Shown here one piece after another: positions 22,993 to 32,999 of a stretch of 64,000 nucleotides of DNA. This DNA is from JALNZF01 sp964447405. GTDB lineage: Bacteria > Nitrospirota > UBA9217. Position 1 is the stretch's first letter. The number at the start of each line of letters is the position of its first letter. The stretch covers positions 372,001-436,000 of the forward strand of contig CAYUSP010000001.1 of assembly GCA_964447405.1 (NCBI GenBank). The letters run 5' to 3'. The position numbers and the translations under genes are program-made. The notes below the pieces were generated by a model. That model was not told the origin of the DNA and ran no database searches. It worked only from the letters and a program-made list of their open reading frames with translations.

Positions 22993-25667
22993 ACACTGCC
23001 GTTAGGATACTCCTTGTCGAAGATAATCCGGGAGATGTTGACCTGATCCGGGACATGCTGACGGAAACAGGTTCGGTTAATTTCAGCATTGAGTCGGCAA
23101 GTAAGTTGTCACACGCCTTGTCGCGGATAAAGAGCGGCAGCATTGATGTTGTTTTGCTCGACCTCGGTCTGCCGGACAGCCGGGGACTGGATACGTTCTT
23201 TAAATTGAAAGAGACAGCGCCCGACATGCCCACGATCATTCTGACCGGGAATGTGGATCAAGAGACTGCGGTCACCGCGGTAAGAGAAGGCGCTCAGGAT
23301 TTCCTCGTTAAAGGACAGATCACCGGAAGCGTTCTTGTTCGCTCAATCCGCTACGCCTTGGAACGAAAGCAGTCGGAAAATGCCCTTCGGGAAAGTGAAG
23401 ATAAATTCAGGCACATATTCGAATTTTCTAATATCGGGAATTCAATCACCCTGCCCTCAGGTGAAATTGAAGTAAACAAAGCTGCATGCGAGATGGTGGG
23501 TTACTCGCAGGATGAACTTAACACACGCAGATGGCAGGATATCACCCATCCTGACGACATCAATCTGACCCAAAAAGTGCTTGATTCTCTCATCTCAGGT
23601 GAAAAACCAGCAGCGCGGTTTGTTAAACGATTTATTCACAAAAATGGCTCCATCGTATGGGCGGATGTAAGCACATCCGTGCGCCGGGACCAGAACGGTA
23701 AGCCGCTATATTACATGTCGTCTATCGTTGACATGACCGAGCGCAAGCAGATGGAAGAGCAGGTTAAGACTGTTGCCCGCGAATGGACGGAGTCGTTCGA
23801 TGCTATTAATGACATGATAACTATCCATGATGCTGATTTCAACATTATCCGCGCAAACAAAGCCGCTGAAAAAGGTTTAGGTCTTGGTATGCGCGATATA
23901 TTGACCAATAAATGCTACAAGTCTTATCACGGCATGGGTTGTCCTCCGGAAGGGTGCCCAAGCTGTCAGACCTTAAAAACAGGAGTATCTTCCTCGGCTG
24001 AGGTGTTTGAATCCCACCTGAACAAATATATCGAGATCAAGGCAATGCCGCGCTTTGGCCCTAATCATGCCATCATCGGGGTGGTGCACGTAGTTAGGGA
24101 CATCACCGAGCGCAAGAAATATGAACAAACGCTTGTCGATTATCAGGATCGGATCAAACTTATACTGGACTCCGCTGCTGAAGGCATCTATGGTCTTAAT
24201 CTTGAAGGAAACTGCACTTTCTGCAATATGGCTTCGGTCAGATCGCTGGGATATCACGACCCCCATGAGCTTATCGGCAAAAATATACATGAATTGATCC
24301 ACCACACCAAAGCGGATGGCGCGTTCTTCCCGAAAGAAGAATGTATCGCGCACAAGGCCATGCTTGCCGGCGAATATTATCACAGTGACCGGGAGCCGCT
24401 CTGGCGTAAGGACGGTTCGGGTTTCCCAGCTGAATTTTGGGTGCATCCGATCCTGAAGAACGATGTTATCCAGGGGACGGTGGTTTCGTTTGTTGACAGG
24501 ACAGAGCATATATCCATCGAAAACCAGCTTCGGCAGGCGCAAAAGATGGAGGCCATCGGCACCCTTGCGGGTGGTATAGCCCACGATTTTAATAATATTC
24601 TGTCCGCCATCATCGGCTACGGGCATGTGATTCTCATGCAGATGGCGAAGGATGATCCCCATCGGTTGCATATCGGACATATGCTTGAGTCCGCCGACCG
24701 TGCAGCCGTGCTGACGCAGAGTCTTCTTACCTTCAGCCGCAAGCAGGTTATTGACCGGAAGCCTGTGGACTTGAACAAGGTACTGCAAGGCGTGGAAAAG
24801 TTCCTGGTACGCGTGATCGGGGAGGACGTTGAGATCCGCATGGTGCTTGGTGACGTGGTATTCACTGTGTTTGCAGACGCCGGTCAACTGGAGCAGGTCT
24901 TCATGAACCTTGCAACGAACGCGCGTGATGCCATGCCGAACGGCGGCTTGTTCACGATCGAGAGTGCGACAGTTAGCCTGGACAGCGGATTTGTGGCAGC
25001 CCATGGCTATGGCAAGCCGGGAGCTTATGCCGTGGTCTCCATTACCGACACCGGGATGGGCATGAGCGAAGAAATACGGAAGAAGATCTTCGAGCCTTTC
25101 TTTACGACGAAGGAGGTCGGCAAAGGGACCGGGCTCGGCCTTGCCATGGTGTACGGCATCATCAAACAGCATGAAGGTTTTATCAACGTGTACAGCGAGC
25201 CCGGCAAGGGTACAACGTTCAAAATATATCTGCCCCTGATCAAGACCGCGGCATTGGAGGAGCGCCAGCCGGTTATTGCCGAATATCCGAAAGGCGGCAC
25301 GGAGACGATCCTGCTGGCAGAGGATGATGTAAATCTAAGAAAGCTCAATGTGATCGTTCTAGAGCAGATGGGCTATACCGTGATACCGGCGAATGACGGT
25401 GAAGATGCTGTGGTGAAGTTCATGGAAAACAAGAAAAGAATACAGCTTTTGCTCTTCGACGTTATCATGCCGAAGAAAAACGGATACGAAGCCTATGATG
25501 AGATAAAAAGGATACGTCCTGATATCCCGGTTCTCTTCGCAAGCGGCTATTCACCGGACATGCTTCGGCAGAAGCAGCTGATCGGGGAAGGTGTGGACAT
25601 CGCATATAAACCTATAAGTCCGATGAATCTGTTGAAGATGGTACGGGACGTGCTGGATAGGAAGTAA
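22989..25667 (+). CDS. Hybrid sensor kinase REC-PAS-PAS-PAS-HK-REC
   Basis: An 892-residue cytoplasmic hybrid kinase. The order is: receiver (4-120, LLVEDNPGD ... VVLLDLGLPDSRG), PAS 1 (135-255), PAS 2 (266-375, with GCPPEGCPSCQTL, a Cys cluster), PAS 3 (386-505), HisKA (517-585, LAGGIAHDFNNILSAI), HATPase (about 620-745, GTGLGLAMVYGI) and a C-terminal receiver (771-890, LLAEDDVNLRK ... LLLFDVIMPKKNG). Having receivers at both ends makes it a phosphorelay hub. The cysteines in PAS 2 could hold a metal or respond to redox state. Translationally coupled to the gene before. Confidence 0.92.
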   Translation: MNTAVRILLVEDNPGDVDLIRDMLTETGSVNFSIESASKLSHALSRIKSGSIDVVLLDLGLPDSRGLDTFFKLKETAPDMPTIILTGNVDQETAVTAVREGAQDFLVKGQITGSVLVRSIRYALERKQSENALRESEDKFRHIFEFSNIGNSITLPSGEIEVNKAACEMVGYSQDELNTRRWQDITHPDDINLTQKVLDSLISGEKPAARFVKRFIHKNGSIVWADVSTSVRRDQNGKPLYYMSSIVDMTERKQMEEQVKTVAREWTESFDAINDMITIHDADFNIIRANKAAEKGLGLGMRDILTNKCYKSYHGMGCPPEGCPSCQTLKTGVSSSAEVFESHLNKYIEIKAMPRFGPNHAIIGVVHVVRDITERKKYEQTLVDYQDRIKLILDSAAEGIYGLNLEGNCTFCNMASVRSLGYHDPHELIGKNIHELIHHTKADGAFFPKEECIAHKAMLAGEYYHSDREPLWRKDGSGFPAEFWVHPILKNDVIQGTVVSFVDRTEHISIENQLRQAQKMEAIGTLAGGIAHDFNNILSAIIGYGHVILMQMAKDDPHRLHIGHMLESADRAAVLTQSLLTFSRKQVIDRKPVDLNKVLQGVEKFLVRVIGEDVEIRMVLGDVVFTVFADAGQLEQVFMNLATNARDAMPNGGLFTIESATVSLDSGFVAAHGYGKPGAYAVVSITDTGMGMSEEIRKKIFEPFFTTKEVGKGTGLGLAMVYGIIKQHEGFINVYSEPGKGTTFKIYLPLIKTAALEERQPVIAEYPKGGTETILLAEDDVNLRKLNVIVLEQMGYTVIPANDGEDAVVKFMENKKRIQLLLFDVIMPKKNGYEAYDEIKRIRPDIPVLFASGYSPDMLRQKQLIGEGVDIAYKPISPMNLLKMVRDVLDRK

Positions 25668-25677
25668 TTGCATTCTC

Positions 25678-27450
25678 ATGGTAGTGAAATCTATGAACGA
25701 TATACCAGTAAGTGACAGTTTCAATCAAGTCAGAATACCGTCAAAGGTCTTCGTTGTCGATGACGATGACAAAAGCCTGCATGCAATCCGCATGATCCTG
25801 CAACAAGCCGGGTTTGAAAACGAGGGAGCTGCGGATGGATTGACAGCGCTTGAAATGATCCTGACCTGGCATCCGGACATCATCTTGCTTGATGTATTCA
25901 TGCCGGGTTTGGACGGCGTTGAGGTATGCAGGCAGATCAAGGCCGATCCCGCGCTGCGCCATATTCCGGTCATTTCCCTCACCGCGAATTACGATCGAGA
26001 GACAAAGATGCGCTGTCTCGATGCCGGAGCGAGTGATTTTCTGGCCAAGCCGATCGATTATCCTGAACTGATGATGAAGGTCCGGAATCAGTTGCGGCTT
26101 CGTGAGTTCGAGGACCTGAGGAAAGAACACGAGCTCGTTGAACAGCGCCATGTTAATCTGAAGGACGTATTTAAAAAAGTCGCGGATGCAAAAGAAGAAT
26201 GGGAAAAGACCATTGACGGTATCCAGGACATGGTTATGCTCATCGACTCAGTCGGCAGCATCCGGCGATGCAACAAGCAGACGGCTGCTTTTTTTAAGAT
26301 GACCTATCAGGAGATAATCGGCAAAAATTGGCTGGAGCTGCTGAAACTGCGGGGCATCGTCATAGAGAGCGCGGCTGATCGTCTAGTGGAAGTTGGTCAG
26401 GAGCAGAGCCATAGAGTATTCGAGGTGCGGCTAGACCCGATTCAGAGTGATCTGGGCCAGCAGAGCACTTCCATAATCATTCGCGATATTACGGAACAAA
26501 AGGAGCATGAGGAAGCGCTGAGGGATAAGAATGCCAAGCTTGAAAAAGCATACGGCGACCTGAAGGTAGCCAAAGTGCAGGCATTTCAGCAGGAAAAGCT
26601 GGCTTCCATCGGACAGATCGCGGCCGGTGTCGCGCACGAGATCAACAACCCGACGGGCTTCATTATGAGCAATCTGGGGACGCTCCAGAAGTACGCGGAT
26701 AAGTTCACGGAGTTTATCAGGATACAGGATGAAGCACTGACAGAGCTTGCCACCCCCCACAGTCCCCCCTTGGCAAGGGGGGAAGAGAAGGGGAGTAGCA
26801 GGACGCCTGAAGTTATCATCAATGATCTGGCATCCAGACGAAAAGCGTTGAAGATCGACTATATTACTGATGATCTCATGAATCTGGTGAAGGAGTCGCT
26901 GGACGGCGCGGAGAGGATAAAAAAGATCGTGCAGGACCTGAAGGGATTTGCACGCACTGACGGAAACGAAATGCAGTCCGCGGACATCAATGCAGGGATA
27001 GAAAGCACGATCAATGTCGTCTGGAACGAGCTGAAGTACAAGGCAACCGTCCATCGAAACTACGGCGACCTGCCGCAAACGATCTGCAACCTCGGCCAAC
27101 TGAACCAGGTGTTCATGAACCTTCTGGTGAATGCGGCACATGCCATCGAGAAGAGCGGCGACATACGGATCACGACATGGGCGGAGAATGGGTTCATTCA
27201 TGTTTCAATATCCGATACGGGGTGCGGTATCCCAACTGAAAATCTTACGTGCATATTTGAACCGTTTTTTACCACCAAGGATGTCGGCAAGGGAACGGGT
27301 TTGGGTCTGTCTATAGCTTTTGAGATCGTAAAAAAACATCACGGCGATATTCAGGTGGCCAGCGAGGTCGGTAAAGGCGCGACCTTTACCGTATCGATAC
27401 CGATCGTGAATGCTCCCGAAGGAGAACGAAAACGTGGCAAGGTATATTAA
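25678..27450 (+). CDS. REC-PAS-histidine kinase with internal hairpin insertion
   Basis: 590 residues. An N-terminal receiver (22-140, VFVVDDDDKS ... IILLDVFMPGLDG) is followed by a PAS domain (about 175-285) and a HK core (LASIGQIAAGVAHEINNP near 310; GTGLGLSIAFEIVKKHHG near 540). Compared with its close paralog at 27434, it carries about 15 extra residues near 360-377 (SPPLARGEEKGS), encoded by a C/G-rich palindrome that looks like an inserted intergenic repeat. The frame is intact. The insertion lies in the linker after the phosphoacceptor helix, so the kinase is probably still active. Confidence 0.88.
   Translation: MVVKSMNDIPVSDSFNQVRIPSKVFVVDDDDKSLHAIRMILQQAGFENEGAADGLTALEMILTWHPDIILLDVFMPGLDGVEVCRQIKADPALRHIPVISLTANYDRETKMRCLDAGASDFLAKPIDYPELMMKVRNQLRLREFEDLRKEHELVEQRHVNLKDVFKKVADAKEEWEKTIDGIQDMVMLIDSVGSIRRCNKQTAAFFKMTYQEIIGKNWLELLKLRGIVIESAADRLVEVGQEQSHRVFEVRLDPIQSDLGQQSTSIIIRDITEQKEHEEALRDKNAKLEKAYGDLKVAKVQAFQQEKLASIGQIAAGVAHEINNPTGFIMSNLGTLQKYADKFTEFIRIQDEALTELATPHSPPLARGEEKGSSRTPEVIINDLASRRKALKIDYITDDLMNLVKESLDGAERIKKIVQDLKGFARTDGNEMQSADINAGIESTINVVWNELKYKATVHRNYGDLPQTICNLGQLNQVFMNLLVNAAHAIEKSGDIRITTWAENGFIHVSISDTGCGIPTENLTCIFEPFFTTKDVGKGTGLGLSIAFEIVKKHHGDIQVASEVGKGATFTVSIPIVNAPEGERKRGKVY
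26764..26782. repeat. CCCCCCTTGGCAAGGGGGG palindrome inside a kinase gene
   Basis: A perfect hairpin (8-bp stem, GGC loop) within the coding region of the preceding entry. Palindromes of the form CCCCCTTNGCAAGGGGG are widely dispersed between genes in many bacteria. Here one appears to have landed in frame, adding about 15 codons absent from the paralogous kinase. Confidence 0.75.
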
Positions 27451-30400
27451 TCGCATCGCACGATATGCGGCGCTCCCATGCAGCGTCCTTGCCATTGCCT
27501 TCGGTTTGGCCCTGCTCGTTTCCAGCGCATATGCCGCGACACCGGGCAAAAACCGCGAAGTCAAAATCGGCGTTCTTGCTATGCGCGGTTCTGAAATAAC
27601 CCTGCGCCAGTGGCGGGCAACATCCGCATATTTGGGCGGCCAAATTTCAGCGTATTCTTTCTCAATCGTACCACTGGATTTCCGTCAGATAGGCCCCGCG
27701 GTTCGCGACGGCAGTATTGATTTTATCATTACAAATCCTGAAATGTATGTTGAACAGGAGAGCCAGTACGGCGCGACGCGCATCGCAACGTTGAAAAAAG
27801 CCGGCACCGGCGCAGCCGCGACCCAGTTCGGCGGCGTGATCTTTTGCAGGAACGACCGGCAGGATGTAAAACAGTTATCGGATCTCAAAGGGAAGAAATT
27901 TCTGGCGGTTGATGAAACGGCGTTCGGCGGCTGGCAGATGGCATGGTATGAGTTTCTTCAGCAAGGTATTGATCCCTACAAGGCATTTCGCACCCTGAGT
28001 TTCGCAGGTACGCATGACGCAGTCGTGTATGCGGTGCTGAACAGCGAGGCGGATGCCGGTACCGTGCGTTCAGGGACACTTGAAAAGATGGCGCAAGCGG
28101 GAAAGATCGATATCTCGCAGATCCGGGCGCTGAACAAAAAAGAGACCGGACAGTATCCATTTCTTCTCAGTACCTCGCTGTACCCGGAGTGGCCGATAGC
28201 GCAGCTCAAGAATACCGGGGACGAGCTTTCTAATGCTGTTGCCATTGCGCTGCTCAGTATGCCGCCGACGTCCAGGGCGGCCCGTGACGCCGAGATTGCA
28301 GGATGGACCACCCCGCTGAATTATGCGCCAGTGCATGATCTTATGCGTGAACTGCGGCTCGGCCCCTACCGCGATTATGGAAAAGTAACCTGGGCGGCAA
28401 TACGGAAGAACCATGGCTATGTGATGATTGCAGGTGCTGTCGCACTTGTTATGATCGGTGTATTAATTGTATCAATCATTTTCCTGAATAGACGACTGCA
28501 AAAAAGCTATAAAAAAAGTGATACGCTCAGAAAAGAGCATGATCTTATCCTGAACTCCGCAGGGGACGGGATATTTGGGCTGGATAACAATGGCAGGCAT
28601 ACCTTTATCAATTCCACAGGCGCCGCTATATTGGGATATAAAGCCTCAGAGCTTATCGGTAAACCGAGCCATGACACCTGGCACCACACAGGCAAGGACG
28701 GCTTACCCTTTCCTCATGAACGTTGCCCGATCTACGCTGTATATCATGACGGGAAAACGCATGCTGAAGACGATGATATCTTCTGGCGGAAGGATGGAAC
28801 TCACTTTCCTGTGGAGTATGTAAGCACGCCGATCATGGACGAGAGCAAGGTAAACGGGGCGGTCGTGGTGTTCAAGGACATCACACAGAAGCGGAAAGGT
28901 TTAGAGGCGCTGCGAAAATCGGAGGAATCATTCCGATCCCTGTTCGAAAGTTCGCGCGATGCGATCATGCTTCTGGACCGGAAAGGCTTCTTTGACTGCA
29001 ATAAAGCGACACTTGATCTCTTCCAATGCGAGACCAAGGCACAGTTCGTTTCCCGGCACCCGGCAGAACTGTCGCCGCCCCGGCAACCGGATGGCAGGGA
29101 GTCCATGGGAGCAGCAGGCGAGCGAATCGAAGCAGCGTACGCCGAAGGCTTCCAGTTTTTCGATTGGACACATCGTCGCATGGATGGATCAACGTTTCCC
29201 GCGGAAGTGCTTTTGAGCCGCTTTGAGCTCGGCGATAAAACCGTTTTGGAAGCGGTTGTTCGGGACATCACCGAGCGTAAAAATACGGAGCAAACCCTGC
29301 GCGACGGCCGGCTTGTTCTTCAACAGCAGCATTCGGAGTTGAATCGCGTATTTACCCTCGTCGAGTTAGGCAAGCGCGAATGGGAGCTGTCCATGGACCG
29401 GCTGGACGACATGATCATCCTGCTGGATGCGGACGCCAACATCAGACGCTGCAACAAGAAATTCCAGGACCTTTCGGGAATTTCATACAATAACATTATA
29501 GGCAGCGCATGGAGAGGCATGGCCGCATCCCTGGGTTTCAGCGATGTATCCCTTGGAAGCGATGCATCTTCGCCCGCAAAGGAAATCTATCATGCTGCGA
29601 CAAATACCTGGTATCGTTATGATGTCTATTCATATGAAGATAATAAGCTGAACATAAGCGGAAGCATTATAACGCTACACAATTACACTGATGCCAAGCG
29701 AGCCGGAGAAGCGTTGGCAATAACCAATGAGGAACTGGAAAAGAACCGATCAGGGTTGCAGGACGCGCTCGACCAGCTTGGGAACTTACTGGATCAGGTG
29801 ATCCAGAACAAGGACCTGACTATCCGTTTCGAAAACCCGAACATCAAGACCTGCCATGAGGTCATGAAGTGCGGAAAAACAAGCTGCGTCTGTTACTCGA
29901 TGGACAATGTCCGGTGCTGGCAGATTGCGGGCACTTATTGCGGCGGGAAGACGCAGGGCGTGTTCGTGGAGAAATTCGGCAGATGCTCCGAGTGTCCGAT
30001 CTATCGCAACGCGATCGCTGACCCCATCTATATGATCGGTGAGAGCTTCAACAATATGATGCATATTCTGGAGGACCAGCACCAGGAATTAGAAAAGGCA
30101 TATCAAGATCTGAAAGGCGCCCAGTCAACGATCCTGCAGCAGGAGAAACTTGCCTCCATCGGCCAGTTGGCCGCGGGTGTCGCGCATGAGATCAATAATC
30201 CCATGGGATTTATTACGAGCAACCTGGGGACGCTCCGAAAGTACGCGGATAAACTTACGGATTTCATTGCTGTGCAGGAAACAGCGCTCAAAGACCTGTT
30301 GCCGGAGCAACTGGCGAAAATAGCGTCACAGCGCAAGGCGCTGAAAGTGGACTTTGTAATTGATGATCTGCAAAGCATGGTGAAGGAATCGCTGGACGGC

Positions 30401-30922
30401 GCCGAACGTATCAAGAGGATCGTGCAGGATTTAAAGAGTTTCTCCAGAATCGACGAGACGGAAGTGAAACCGGCGGATCTCAATGCCGGGATGGAGAGCA
30501 CGATCAATATCGTATGGAATGAGTTGAAATACAAGGCTACCATAACGAAAGAGTATGGAGATATTCCGCAGATAAAGTGCAATCCCGGCCAGCTGAACCA
30601 GGTGTTCATGAACATTCTGATGAACGCAGCGCACGCAATCGAAAAGCAGGGGAAAATATCCATCAAGACATGGTCGGATAATGGTCATATCCTCATTTCC
30701 ATTGCCGACACGGGGTGCGGCATTCCCCAGGATAAACTGATCCATATCTTCGAGCCGTTCTATACAACAAAGGAAGTTGGCAAAGGGACTGGATTGGGCC
30801 TCAGTATAGCTTATGACATTATCAAGAAACATAACGGAACCATTGATGTTGAAAGCACGGTCGGCAGAGGTACAACTTTTACCATCTCTATACCTGTTGT
30901 AACCGCTGCGGGATCAGCATAA
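27434..30922 (+). CDS. Sensor kinase: PhnD-like periplasmic domain, three PAS, two-CW, HK
   Basis: About 1162 residues from a GTG at 27434 (GAAGGAG 9 nt upstream); an ATG at 27410 would overlap the previous gene further. A signal/anchor near 15-36 is followed by a PhnD/SsuA-type phosphonate-binding-like domain (about 40-310, KIGVLAMRGSEITLRQW...) and a transmembrane helix (about 329-350). Three PAS domains (about 369-490, 495-615, 650-755), a two-CW Cys module (about 805-855, KTCHEVMKCGK ... RCWQIAGTYC ... CSECPIYRN), HisKA (LAAGVAHEINNP) and HATPase complete it. TtrS-type kinases share the periplasmic domain. The combination suggests sensing of a small anion together with redox state. Confidence 0.88.
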   Translation: MARYINRIARYAALPCSVLAIAFGLALLVSSAYAATPGKNREVKIGVLAMRGSEITLRQWRATSAYLGGQISAYSFSIVPLDFRQIGPAVRDGSIDFIITNPEMYVEQESQYGATRIATLKKAGTGAAATQFGGVIFCRNDRQDVKQLSDLKGKKFLAVDETAFGGWQMAWYEFLQQGIDPYKAFRTLSFAGTHDAVVYAVLNSEADAGTVRSGTLEKMAQAGKIDISQIRALNKKETGQYPFLLSTSLYPEWPIAQLKNTGDELSNAVAIALLSMPPTSRAARDAEIAGWTTPLNYAPVHDLMRELRLGPYRDYGKVTWAAIRKNHGYVMIAGAVALVMIGVLIVSIIFLNRRLQKSYKKSDTLRKEHDLILNSAGDGIFGLDNNGRHTFINSTGAAILGYKASELIGKPSHDTWHHTGKDGLPFPHERCPIYAVYHDGKTHAEDDDIFWRKDGTHFPVEYVSTPIMDESKVNGAVVVFKDITQKRKGLEALRKSEESFRSLFESSRDAIMLLDRKGFFDCNKATLDLFQCETKAQFVSRHPAELSPPRQPDGRESMGAAGERIEAAYAEGFQFFDWTHRRMDGSTFPAEVLLSRFELGDKTVLEAVVRDITERKNTEQTLRDGRLVLQQQHSELNRVFTLVELGKREWELSMDRLDDMIILLDADANIRRCNKKFQDLSGISYNNIIGSAWRGMAASLGFSDVSLGSDASSPAKEIYHAATNTWYRYDVYSYEDNKLNISGSIITLHNYTDAKRAGEALAITNEELEKNRSGLQDALDQLGNLLDQVIQNKDLTIRFENPNIKTCHEVMKCGKTSCVCYSMDNVRCWQIAGTYCGGKTQGVFVEKFGRCSECPIYRNAIADPIYMIGESFNNMMHILEDQHQELEKAYQDLKGAQSTILQQEKLASIGQLAAGVAHEINNPMGFITSNLGTLRKYADKLTDFIAVQETALKDLLPEQLAKIASQRKALKVDFVIDDLQSMVKESLDGAERIKRIVQDLKSFSRIDETEVKPADLNAGMESTINIVWNELKYKATITKEYGDIPQIKCNPGQLNQVFMNILMNAAHAIEKQGKISIKTWSDNGHILISIADTGCGIPQDKLIHIFEPFYTTKEVGKGTGLGLSIAYDIIKKHNGTIDVESTVGRGTTFTISIPVVTAAGSA

Positions 30923-31016
30923 TTCAGAAATAATGATAAAAGAGAGAACACCGCATTTGTATTTCTATAGTCAATAAACATCGATTTCATGTGATGTTAT
31001 CCCGGAGGCCTTATAT

Positions 31017-32339
31017 ATGACTGAACAAACCGTGTCTGCAACACCCAAGGTCCTTTTTGTCGATGACGAGGAAAACGTCCTTAAAGCGCTGAAACGTATA
31101 TTTATCGACGAAGCCGTCGATGTCTTGACCGCGGGTTCCGGCTTAGCAGGAATCGAAGTGCTGAAAGCTCATCCCAATGTCGCGGTCATTGTGTCTGATC
31201 AACGGATGCCGCAGATGAGCGGATGGGAGTTCCTTGAACAAGCGAAAAAGATCTCGCCGGACGCGGTCCGGATCGTTTTAACGGGGTATGCAGACATAAC
31301 AGCTGCAGTGAATGCGATCAACCAGGGAGGAGCCAGCAGATACATCGCCAAACCCTGGAACGACGCGGACTTGGTCCTGGTGGTTAAGGAGTCGATTGAG
31401 CGCTACCGGTTGCTGGAGGAGAATCGCAGATTAGCTGCTAAAATTGCCGAACAGAATGAAGAGTTGAAGAAGTGGAACAAGAACCTTGAAACAATGGTCC
31501 AGGAGCAGACACTGGACATACAAAACAAGAATAAAGAACTGGAAAAGCTGAATTCGCAGCTGAGCGGCAATTTCAGAAAGTCTATCGAGGTTTTTTCAAG
31601 CCTGATAGAAATGCGCGAAAAGACCATGTCGAGCCATTCAAAGAATGTGGCTATTCTCTCACGTCAGATCGCGATCAATATGAAGCTAACTGATGCCGAC
31701 ACGAACAATGTTCTGGTAGCCGCTCTGCTTCACGATGTCGGCAAGATCGGCGTCCCCGACGCGGTCCTTAGAAAATTGCCTGATGCAATGAACGACGCTG
31801 AGCTAAGTGACTACCGAAGCCATGCGGTGCGCGGCCAGGTGGCGGTTGATATTATCGATGGTTTTCGCGACATCGGATTGATTATTCGGCATCATCATGA
31901 GTACATCGACGGGTCGGGTTTTCCCGATGGCTTGAAGATGAACGCGATCCCACTTGGCAGCAGGATCATCGCAGTTACTGATGCCTACGATCGTTTGTTG
32001 AATACGACCGTGCCTTCAGCCGAAGACCTGAAAAAGGTGCTAACCTCACTCGGATTTTACCTGGACAGCCGGTTCGACCGCAAAGTATTCGCCCAGTTCA
32101 GTCCGATTATCGAGGCTAAACTGAAGGCGCTTGAAAAAGACGGTTCCCAGTACGGCAAAGAAGTGGAGGTCATGCCTGGCATGCTGCAAGCAGGGATGCT
32201 GCTGACGCAGGACGTGCGCAGCGGCACCGGTGTTTTGATACTTGCTCGCGGGCATATCCTTGATAAAAACCTTGTAAAAGCTGTTCAGCGATACTATGAG
32301 TTGGATGCGCCCAAGCATGGCGTCTTTGTCCAAAAATGA
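31017..32339 (+). CDS. Response regulator with HD-GYP-like domain
   Basis: 440 residues: receiver domain (10-125, VLFVDDEENVLKAL ... VIVSDQRMPQMSG), a long coiled coil (130-190), and an HD domain with HDVGKIG near residue 239 and HHHEYIDGSGFPDG near 292. In c-di-GMP phosphodiesterases the second motif is HHExxDGSGYP; here Tyr is replaced by Phe, a common variant that can remain active. A further C-terminal extension is present. A GGAGG site precedes the ATG by 9 nt. It is probably the output of the preceding kinases, lowering c-di-GMP. Confidence 0.88.
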   Translation: MTEQTVSATPKVLFVDDEENVLKALKRIFIDEAVDVLTAGSGLAGIEVLKAHPNVAVIVSDQRMPQMSGWEFLEQAKKISPDAVRIVLTGYADITAAVNAINQGGASRYIAKPWNDADLVLVVKESIERYRLLEENRRLAAKIAEQNEELKKWNKNLETMVQEQTLDIQNKNKELEKLNSQLSGNFRKSIEVFSSLIEMREKTMSSHSKNVAILSRQIAINMKLTDADTNNVLVAALLHDVGKIGVPDAVLRKLPDAMNDAELSDYRSHAVRGQVAVDIIDGFRDIGLIIRHHHEYIDGSGFPDGLKMNAIPLGSRIIAVTDAYDRLLNTTVPSAEDLKKVLTSLGFYLDSRFDRKVFAQFSPIIEAKLKALEKDGSQYGKEVEVMPGMLQAGMLLTQDVRSGTGVLILARGHILDKNLVKAVQRYYELDAPKHGVFVQK

Positions 32340-32381
32340 CTATTCGCGAGACGAATCTGCGGCAAGAACAGGAGAGCTATT

Positions 32382-32939
32382 ATGAGAAAACAACATACCG
32401 TGCTGCTGGTGGATGACGAGCAACATATCATAACCGCGTTAAAGCGGGTGCTGCAGGATTTGCCGCTGAAAATCCTCTCGGCATCCAACGGCAATGAAGG
32501 GCTGGGTGTCCTCCGAGATAACGAGGTTCATGTTGTTATTTCCGACGAACGCATGCCACAGATGGCAGGGTCCGATTTTCTTGCATTGGTCAAGGAACAA
32601 TATCCTTCAACAATAAGGATGATGCTCACCGGGCATGCAAGCATTGAAGCGGCAATGCGCGCCGTCAATGAAGGGGCGATCTACCGATTTTTCATGAAGC
32701 CATGGGCCGATCTTGAAGTAGTGCTTGCGGTTAAGAGCGCCTGCGACCTGTATGATGTCGAAGAGGAGAACGGTTTGCTCCTGCGCATGGTTCGGCTCCA
32801 TCAAGCCTATCTGCAGAAGCTGGAGAAGGAGTATCCGGCCATTCCACGACATGAGAAGGATGCGAAGGGGAACATTGTTTTGGCGGGATTGTCAGCGGAA
32901 GAGGTGGATAGTATGCTTGGGAAGTTAGGACAAGAGTAA
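32382..32939 (+). CDS. Response regulator with short C-terminal helix tail
   Basis: 185 residues. Receiver domain in the first 125 (VLLVDDEQHIITALKR ... VVISDERMPQMAG ... FFMKPW), close in sequence to the receiver of the HD-GYP-like gene before it. The tail (about 130-185) is helical and charged, without a recognised output domain. AGGAG ribosome site. It ends the signalling cluster; the convergent gene on the other strand stops 60 bp away. Confidence 0.85.
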   Translation: MRKQHTVLLVDDEQHIITALKRVLQDLPLKILSASNGNEGLGVLRDNEVHVVISDERMPQMAGSDFLALVKEQYPSTIRMMLTGHASIEAAMRAVNEGAIYRFFMKPWADLEVVLAVKSACDLYDVEEENGLLLRMVRLHQAYLQKLEKEYPAIPRHEKDAKGNIVLAGLSAEEVDSMLGKLGQE

Positions 32940-32999
32940 AAGCTCAATTATATCGCATCTTCTCTATTGTGGTTAAATGCTTTTTCTGTTTTTTTAGAA

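Noticed and set aside
23973..25172. Minus-strand frame of 399 codons over the hybrid kinase
   Set aside because: Long only because of the codon bias of the kinase gene on the other strand; its sequence shows no domain.
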